NCBI GenBank assembly: GCA_020850375.1
Contig: JADZET010000103.1
Coordinates: 1-9,259, forward strand
Direction: 5' to 3'
Length of the DNA stretch: 9,259 bases
Origin: Phycisphaeraceae bacterium
GTDB lineage: Bacteria; Planctomycetota; Phycisphaerae; Phycisphaerales; Phycisphaeraceae
Shown piece after piece: positions 1 through 4,173 of this stretch. The notes below the pieces were generated by a model. It was given only the letters and a program-made list of their open reading frames with translations. It did no database searches and was not told the origin of the DNA. How positions within the stretch are numbered: the first letter of the stretch is position 1; every line of letters starts with the position of its first letter. Position numbers and translations under genes: made by a program.

Positions 1-82
1 CGCGCGTGGATTGGCCGATTGACCTGTTCACATGAGCGCGGCGGGGCACCGCCCCTTGGCTTAGGTCACGGAGATATCGCCC
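1..82. other. 5' flank of the abrB-like gene
   Basis: No gene can be assigned here. Two forward frames reach early stops (20-22 and 33-35), so an upstream plus-strand gene could end in this stretch, but too little is visible to name it. A short GC-rich inverted repeat, GGGGC (43-47) and GCCCC (51-55), could be the remains of a terminator stem, but no clear T-tract follows. A GGAG Shine-Dalgarno sits at 70-73, nine bases before the ATG at 83. Confidence 0.4.
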
Positions 83-274
83 ATGCTCACTTACCTGGTC
101 CGGCACAACGACGAGTATCGCCTGATCATTGACGAGTCCCTCTTGAAGGAGATCGGAGCCACCGCCGAGACACCTTTCGACGTGACTTGTGATGGCCACG
201 CCTTGATGATCACACCCATTCGCGGCCAGGTTGACCAAGAACCCGGCCAGGCAACCCAGGCGCAGCATCGCTGA
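83..274 (+). CDS. AbrB/MazE-like small DNA-binding protein (antitoxin-type)
   Basis: This 63-residue protein is probably a swapped-hairpin (SpoVT-AbrB/MazE) DNA-binding protein. Such proteins act as dimers and commonly serve as antitoxins or autoregulators. What can be seen is the family pattern: an N-terminal strand, then YRLIIDESLLKEIGA (residues about 12-26), then a DVTCDGHALMITPIR stretch (33-47) that matches the usual 'polar-T-D-G-x-x-L-x-I-x-P' ending of the fold. The last 16 residues are a polar tail rich in Gln. A GGAG Shine-Dalgarno at 70-73 supports the start. It is the only plus-strand gene and converges on the methyltransferase. MazE/AbrB antitoxins usually have a toxin gene just downstream, and none follows here. 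The toxin could lie left of the window, or this could be a solitary regulator. The family call rests on pattern recognition only. Confidence 0.65.
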   Translation: MLTYLVRHNDEYRLIIDESLLKEIGATAETPFDVTCDGHALMITPIRGQVDQEPGQATQAQHR

Positions 275-319
275 ATCGTCATCACATACGGCTAAACACC
301 GCATCAGGCACCTCGTTCA

Positions 320-341
320 CTAGTCAAGTGGACTTTACTAG
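320..341. repeat. 22-bp imperfect palindrome between convergent genes
   Basis: CTAGT-c-AAGT-gg-ACTT-t-ACTAG is a dyad-symmetric sequence with one mismatched pair and a GG centre. It lies between the 3' ends of the abrB-like gene and the methyltransferase. It could be an operator, for example for the AbrB-like protein, or a weak bidirectional terminator stem. No T-run follows on either strand. It is more AT-rich than its surroundings. Confidence 0.4.
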
Positions 342-348
342 CGGCCAT

Positions 349-374
349 CACTGGTAAAACGAGCTTGACCAGTG
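349..374. repeat. 7-bp inverted repeat downstream of both convergent genes
   Basis: CACTGGT (349-355) and ACCAGTG (368-374) pair around a 12-base loop. Position and structure fit a weak hairpin at the convergence point of the two genes. There is no U-tract, so a terminator role is only possible. Confidence 0.3.
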
Positions 375-383
375 CCCCGCCGC

Positions 384-1706
384 TTAGGCCGTTGCCGTAA
401 GGCTTGTCCGCTCCGCCTTCTTCCCCGTGAACTGCTCCCACCGCTGGACGATCACGTCGCAGTAGAGTGGGTCGAGTTCCATCAGGTACGCACGTCTGCC
501 CGTCTGCTCGGCGGCGATCAGCGTGGAACCCGAGCCGCCAAACAGGTCCAGCACGTTCTCCCCCGCCAGGGACGAGTACTGCATCGCCCGCACCGCCAAC
601 TCGACGGGCTTCTCGGTCAGGTGAACCATGGACTGAGGGTTGACCTTCTTGACGCTCCAGACGTCCGTGGCGTTATTGGGCCCATAGAACTTATGTCCCG
701 CCCCCTCGCGCCAGCCGTAGAAGCACCACTCGTGGTTGCCCATGAAGTCCTTGCGGGTGAGCACCGGGTGCTCCTTCACCCAGATCACGGCCTGGCTGAA
801 GTAGAGTTCGTGCTTCTTGAGCACGGGCGGGTAGTTGGCGCAGTTGGCGTAGCCGCCCCAGATGTAGAACCCCCGGCCCGGCAGCAGGACGCGGGCGAGG
901 TTGCCGAACCAGGCGTCCAGGAGCCTGTCGAACTGCTCATCGCTCACGAAGTCATTGGCCAGCGGCCGGTCCTTGGGCCGGAGTTTCTTCTGGGTCGGCT
1001 TGGCCTTGCTCGGGTGGCGCTCAACGTCGAGCTTCTGGTGATGCGTGACCTCGAAACTCGACAGCCCAGCCGCGATGGCGTTGTTCGAGCGCGGCTCGAC
1101 CTTGACGTTGTAGGGCGGATCGGTGTTCACCAGGTGAACCGGTTGGCCATCGAGCAACCGATCCACGTCCGCCGGCATGCTCGAGTCGCCGCAGAGCAGC
1201 CTGTGCTCGCCGAGGATCCACAGATCCCCAGGCTGCGTGGTCGCCGCGTCCGGCGGGGCCGGCACCTCATCTGGATCCGTCAGCCCCTCCTGCACGTCGC
1301 CCGACATGATGCGATTGAGTTCCTCGGCATCGAACCCCAATAGGCCCAGGTCGAAGTTCACTTCCTGCAACCCCGCCAACTCGATCGGCAGCAGCTCGTA
1401 ATCCCACTCCGCCAGGTTCGCCGTCTGGTTGTCCGCGATGCGGTAAGCCTTGACCTGGGCCGGCGTCAAATCGGTGGCGACGTGGACGGGCACCTTCTCG
1501 AGCCCGAGCTTCTTGGCCGCCTTGAACCGCGTGTGGCCGACGATGATCACGCCCTGCTCGTCGACCACGATCGGCTGGCGGAACCCGAACTCCCGCAGCG
1601 ACGCCGCCACAGCCTCCACCGCCTCATCGTTCTGCCGGGGGTTGCCCGGGTACGGCGTGATGGTCTCGATCGGCCGAAGCTCAACGTCAAACGCCTTGGT
1701 CGTCAT
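384..1706 (-). CDS. ParB-domain DNA methyltransferase (beta-class, probably N6-adenine)
   Basis: This 440-residue protein would transfer a methyl group from S-adenosylmethionine to an exocyclic amino group in DNA. Residues about 8-100 form a ParB/Sulfiredoxin-like N-terminal domain, with RPIETITPYPGNPR, FRQPIVVDE and the GHTRFKAAKKLG motif (57-68). The methyltransferase domain follows: catalytic DPPY at 196-199, HLTEKPVEL at 362-370, and the AdoMet-binding FGGSGST at 389-395. DPPY before FxGxG is the beta-class order, and DPPY favours N6-adenine. A start at 1706 is preferred over one 48 bases upstream because GGAGG stands seven bases before this ATG. The gene follows a 445-bp repeat-rich spacer, so it may have its own promoter. 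ParB-methyltransferase fusions are common solitary enzymes in phages, and no restriction enzyme is visible. The DNA target cannot be read from the sequence. Confidence 0.93.
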   Translation of the reverse strand: MTTKAFDVELRPIETITPYPGNPRQNDEAVEAVAASLREFGFRQPIVVDEQGVIIVGHTRFKAAKKLGLEKVPVHVATDLTPAQVKAYRIADNQTANLAEWDYELLPIELAGLQEVNFDLGLLGFDAEELNRIMSGDVQEGLTDPDEVPAPPDAATTQPGDLWILGEHRLLCGDSSMPADVDRLLDGQPVHLVNTDPPYNVKVEPRSNNAIAAGLSSFEVTHHQKLDVERHPSKAKPTQKKLRPKDRPLANDFVSDEQFDRLLDAWFGNLARVLLPGRGFYIWGGYANCANYPPVLKKHELYFSQAVIWVKEHPVLTRKDFMGNHEWCFYGWREGAGHKFYGPNNATDVWSVKKVNPQSMVHLTEKPVELAVRAMQYSSLAGENVLDLFGGSGSTLIAAEQTGRRAYLMELDPLYCDVIVQRWEQFTGKKAERTSLTATA

Positions 1707-1805
1707 GGTTGCACCTCCGTGCGGGGGTATGTCGTGAAAGATCTGACCGCCCAAAACAAACTCTGCCTACGCCCGTGACCGTTCCCGCGGCCATCTCGGG
1801 CCAGT

Positions 1806-1960
1806 TTGGCCAGGAAGGAACCATTGGCCACTGCCACTCTGGCACTCCCACGGGTAGCCCGACGTTCGCCCGTGTGGCGACAGGGCACGTGGTTCAGCGA
1901 CGGGCCAACCTGGCTTCCGGGGGCGCGACGTGGGCCAACGAGCGGGCGCCTGTGGCCAAC
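1806..1960. repeat. Cluster of five TTGGCC/GGCCAA hexamers
   Basis: TTGGCC occurs at 1806-1811 and 1824-1829. Its reverse complement GGCCAA occurs at 1903-1908, 1933-1938 and 1954-1959. The last three are each part of GGCCAAC, and an ACGTGG sits near each of them (1887-1892, 1928-1933, 1959-1964). The density is well above chance for a 155-bp stretch. These could be protein-binding sites or remnants of local duplication. Confidence 0.4.
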
Positions 1961-2003
1961 GTGGTTTTTTCGTTCCGCCGGCCGCGCACGCCGACCTGGG
2001 GCG

Positions 2004-2048
2004 GATTCGTGGTGAGTGCGCCCCTTTAGGGGCGACTCACCACGAATC
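2004..2048. repeat. Strong hairpin with 20-bp stem and TTTA loop
   Basis: GATTCGTGGTGAGT (2004-2017) is exactly complementary to 2035-2048. Inside it, CGCCCC (2019-2024) pairs with GGGGCG (2029-2034) around a TTTA loop, leaving only G2018 bulged. No T-tract follows on either strand, so it is not a standard intrinsic terminator. It forms the first inverted pair of the larger motif array reaching to 2150. Confidence 0.85.
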
Positions 2049-2150
2049 ACGACCCGGCGTGCGGGTTTCGTGATGCGCGTATCTTGACGACGCACCACGA
2101 AACAGCCCGTGTTTCGTGCGACGACCGCATCACAAATCACCTCACGAAAC
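2004..2150. repeat. Six alternating copies of a GTTTCGTG-type motif (iteron or operator array)
   Basis: Copies on alternating strands lie at 2004-2016 (+, GATTCGTGGTGAG), 2036-2048 (-), 2065-2077 (+, GTTTCGTGATGCG), 2091-2103 (-, reverse complement GTTTCGTGGTGCG), 2111-2118 (+, GTTTCGTG) and 2143-2150 (-, reverse complement GTTTCGTG). The third and fourth form a 13-bp inverted repeat with one mismatch. CGCATCAC at 2126-2133 adds another complement to the tail of the third copy. The array starts right after the primase-helicase stop codon. Arrays like this serve as iterons at replication origins or as repressor sites. Which applies here is inference. Confidence 0.6.
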
Positions 2151-2151
2151 G

Positions 2152-4173
2152 TCATCGCTCATCCTCCTCGGCTTTGACCGACGCGCGCACGTACGCGCAA
2201 GGCTGGTTGCGCTTCGGCTCACCGGTCCGATTGATCAGGCCATCCACCTCGGCTTGCCGGAGTAGGATGCGGGCCCGGTACTCCGACAGGCCCGCATGCT
2301 CGGCGGATGTGAGAATGGCGGCACGGGTCGTCGGATGGTTAGGCACGAAGGCCTGGGCAAAGGTCTGAGCCGTCCACTCGTCCTTCTTCTCCTCGCGTTT
2401 CCTTCCCCCCTCACCTTTGAGCCTTTCTGGGTCCAGGTCATCCGCCGGCGACCACACGGGAAACGCCCACCGCAGGCAGCGCGGCCCCACCGGTGGCCAG
2501 GAGCGCACGGCCGCGTCGAGCACAACGGCGTCTTCTTCCTCATGCTGACGAAGCACCATGTGGGTGTCCGTGGCCCGGCTCTGGCTCCCCGCGCCGGCTC
2601 CCACGTCCGTCACGCTCTTGCCCGACTGGTTGCCCTTGGTCGTGTGGTGGATCAGGACGAACGAGCAGCCCAGCCGGTCGGCGTAGCGGTCGATGTGGTT
2701 GTAGAGCGAGGCCATCGTCCCGTTGTCGTTCTCGTCCATGTCGCGCGGCATGAACCGGTAGAACGCGTCGAGGATGATCACCTTGAACCGCCCCGGCGAG
2801 AGCCCCCGGAAGAAGTCTCCGAGCGAGAACACGTCCTGGAGCTGCCCGCGGAGGTTCTGCACCCAGACGCGGTCGGCATAGGCGTCCTCAGGCAGTTCCC
2901 GGGCGGCGGCGACCTTGGGGATGCGATGGGCACTGGTCTCGCCATGCAGTTCGTTGTCGAGGATCAAGACGTCCCCACGCTCGCACTGGAACGCGCTAAG
3001 CCACTCCCGCCCGGCGGCGACGGCCAGGGCCAGATCGGTGACCAGCCAAGACTTTTTCATCTTGGGGGCCGAGATGAGGTTCATCGTCTCTCCCGCCCGT
3101 AGCAGGCCGTGGATGACGGGCTCGCGCAGCTTGGGGTAGGTGCGCACGAGCTGGCGCACGGTCATCGGTTCGAGACGAGTAATCTCCTGGGACACTTCCG
3201 TCGCGAGGTTGGACGCCGCTTGGCCAGGCAAGGCCGAGGCCCCATACCCCTCGGCCCGCAACCCCGCCGCCGCCCGCGTGTAGTCCCCGCCGTGCTCAAG
3301 CATCGTGTAGACGGCAAAGGGTCCATATGCTTTACCCGCCGCGAACGGCCCAGCGTTGGATGAAAACACGTACAGCACCGGCACGCCGCCGCAGACCTTA
3401 AGCGTGGCGCTCCACCCCCGCGTCTTGCCCGGCCGGCGCCAGTACTGATTGCCCTCAGGGCCGCCATCGCGAGCTAATGTCCAACCGTGGCGAAGCAAGA
3501 CCTTCCGGGGGTCACCGCGCTCGTTGAACGCATCGCCCGGCCGCTGGCCCTGCGGCAGTGCGTTCTCATCGGGTGGCACAGCCAACGGCGGGGGAGTGAC
3601 CTCATTCAGCGACCACGCGGCCTCAAGCAGGACTTCCCGCTCAGCTGCTGTCAGCACGGGTAGTGCGTCCAGTCGGCCCTGGATGAGTTCGTACCCCGGC
3701 GTGGGGTGGCACAGGAACAGCCCACCCTCACCGCGCGTCTCGATCAGTGTCAGGATCTTCTCGCCCATGACGCGCTGGGCGAGTTTCATGCTGCCGCAGA
3801 CCGGTTCGCCGCAGTGGTAGACGACATGCCTGCCCCCGGACTGCGACCGCTCGACGACGAGCCGTCTTACCAGCCCGGGCGTTTCGGCTTCGACGAGTTC
3901 AGCCCACGCGCCAAACAGCTCGCCGCCGCCATCGAAGTCGATCAGCTCTAAATTGCCCGACACGCTGCCCGTGACCAGGCAAAGAGCATCCGGCCCGCTC
4001 TCTCCCCTCACCTGCCCGAACCACACCGCCACCTCCGCCTCGGTTGGCAGACGCTGCTGGTACGGCTTCCACCCCGCCCCGCGAGGCAGCGCCGGCCGCT
4101 TCTGCTCCCGCGACGCTGGCAGCACAGCCAGCCCCGCGCGGACATACCGCATGGCTGCATCGCAGAGCGTCAT
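2152..4173 (-). CDS. Bifunctional primase-polymerase and RepA-like replicative helicase
   Basis: This 673-residue protein probably primes DNA synthesis and unwinds the replication fork. Residues about 1-190 resemble a prim-pol domain, with IDFDGG metal-binding acidic residues (D79, D81) and SGGRHVVYH (112-120). Residues about 215-312 form a middle domain seen in phage primases (WTLARDGG, YVFSSNAGPF, LEHGGDYTRAA). From about 335 there is a RepA/AAA_25-type ATPase: Walker A-like SAPKMKKSWL (368-377), Walker B KVIILDA (464-470), then IHHTTKG (508-514) and GAGAGSQSRATD (525-536). The tail looks like a winged-helix end. The Walker A is odd: both usual glycines are replaced (S368, K373), while K374 and S375 remain. 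The ATG overlaps the helicase stop as TGATG, and GAGG lies ten bases upstream, indicating translational coupling. Confidence 0.9.
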   Translation of the reverse strand: MTLCDAAMRYVRAGLAVLPASREQKRPALPRGAGWKPYQQRLPTEAEVAVWFGQVRGESGPDALCLVTGSVSGNLELIDFDGGGELFGAWAELVEAETPGLVRRLVVERSQSGGRHVVYHCGEPVCGSMKLAQRVMGEKILTLIETRGEGGLFLCHPTPGYELIQGRLDALPVLTAAEREVLLEAAWSLNEVTPPPLAVPPDENALPQGQRPGDAFNERGDPRKVLLRHGWTLARDGGPEGNQYWRRPGKTRGWSATLKVCGGVPVLYVFSSNAGPFAAGKAYGPFAVYTMLEHGGDYTRAAAGLRAEGYGASALPGQAASNLATEVSQEITRLEPMTVRQLVRTYPKLREPVIHGLLRAGETMNLISAPKMKKSWLVTDLALAVAAGREWLSAFQCERGDVLILDNELHGETSAHRIPKVAAARELPEDAYADRVWVQNLRGQLQDVFSLGDFFRGLSPGRFKVIILDAFYRFMPRDMDENDNGTMASLYNHIDRYADRLGCSFVLIHHTTKGNQSGKSVTDVGAGAGSQSRATDTHMVLRQHEEEDAVVLDAAVRSWPPVGPRCLRWAFPVWSPADDLDPERLKGEGGRKREEKKDEWTAQTFAQAFVPNHPTTRAAILTSAEHAGLSEYRARILLRQAEVDGLINRTGEPKRNQPCAYVRASVKAEEDER

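Larger units (their letters stand above)
1707..2151. other. 445-bp non-coding, repeat-rich intergenic region
   Basis: This is the longest gene-free stretch in the window, between the primase-helicase and the methyltransferase. Open frames across it read as Arg/Pro/Gly-rich sequence with no family pattern and are taken as GC-driven. It holds a cluster of TTGGCC/GGCCAA hexamers (1806-1960), a run of six Ts (1965-1970), a 20-bp-stem hairpin (2004-2048) and further copies of a GTTTCGTG motif up to 2150. Part of 1741-1770 is AT-richer than the rest, which would suit a methyltransferase promoter, but I see no convincing -35/-10 pair. Position beside primase and helicase genes makes a replication origin or operator region plausible. 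Confidence 0.6.

Noticed and set aside
372..1343. Long plus-strand open frame of 323 codons
   Set aside because: It is antisense to the methyltransferase, Arg/Val/Leu-rich with no family pattern, and arises from high GC at third positions.
2004..2048. Intrinsic terminator
   Set aside because: The stem is strong but no T-tract follows on either strand, and it belongs to a larger repeat array.
2004..2048. GANTC methylation sites in the hairpin as targets of the window's methyltransferase
   Set aside because: Three GANTC sites occur here, but GANTC also occurs elsewhere in the window and nothing links this enzyme to that target.
1703..2155. Minus-strand open frame of 150 codons across the intergenic region
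   Set aside because: It runs through the perfect hairpin and repeat array, reads as Arg/Gly/Pro-rich sequence, and has no visible ribosome site.
2296..3102. Plus-strand open frame of 268 codons
   Set aside because: Antisense to the primase-helicase, whose motifs are clear; composition is that of a GC shadow.
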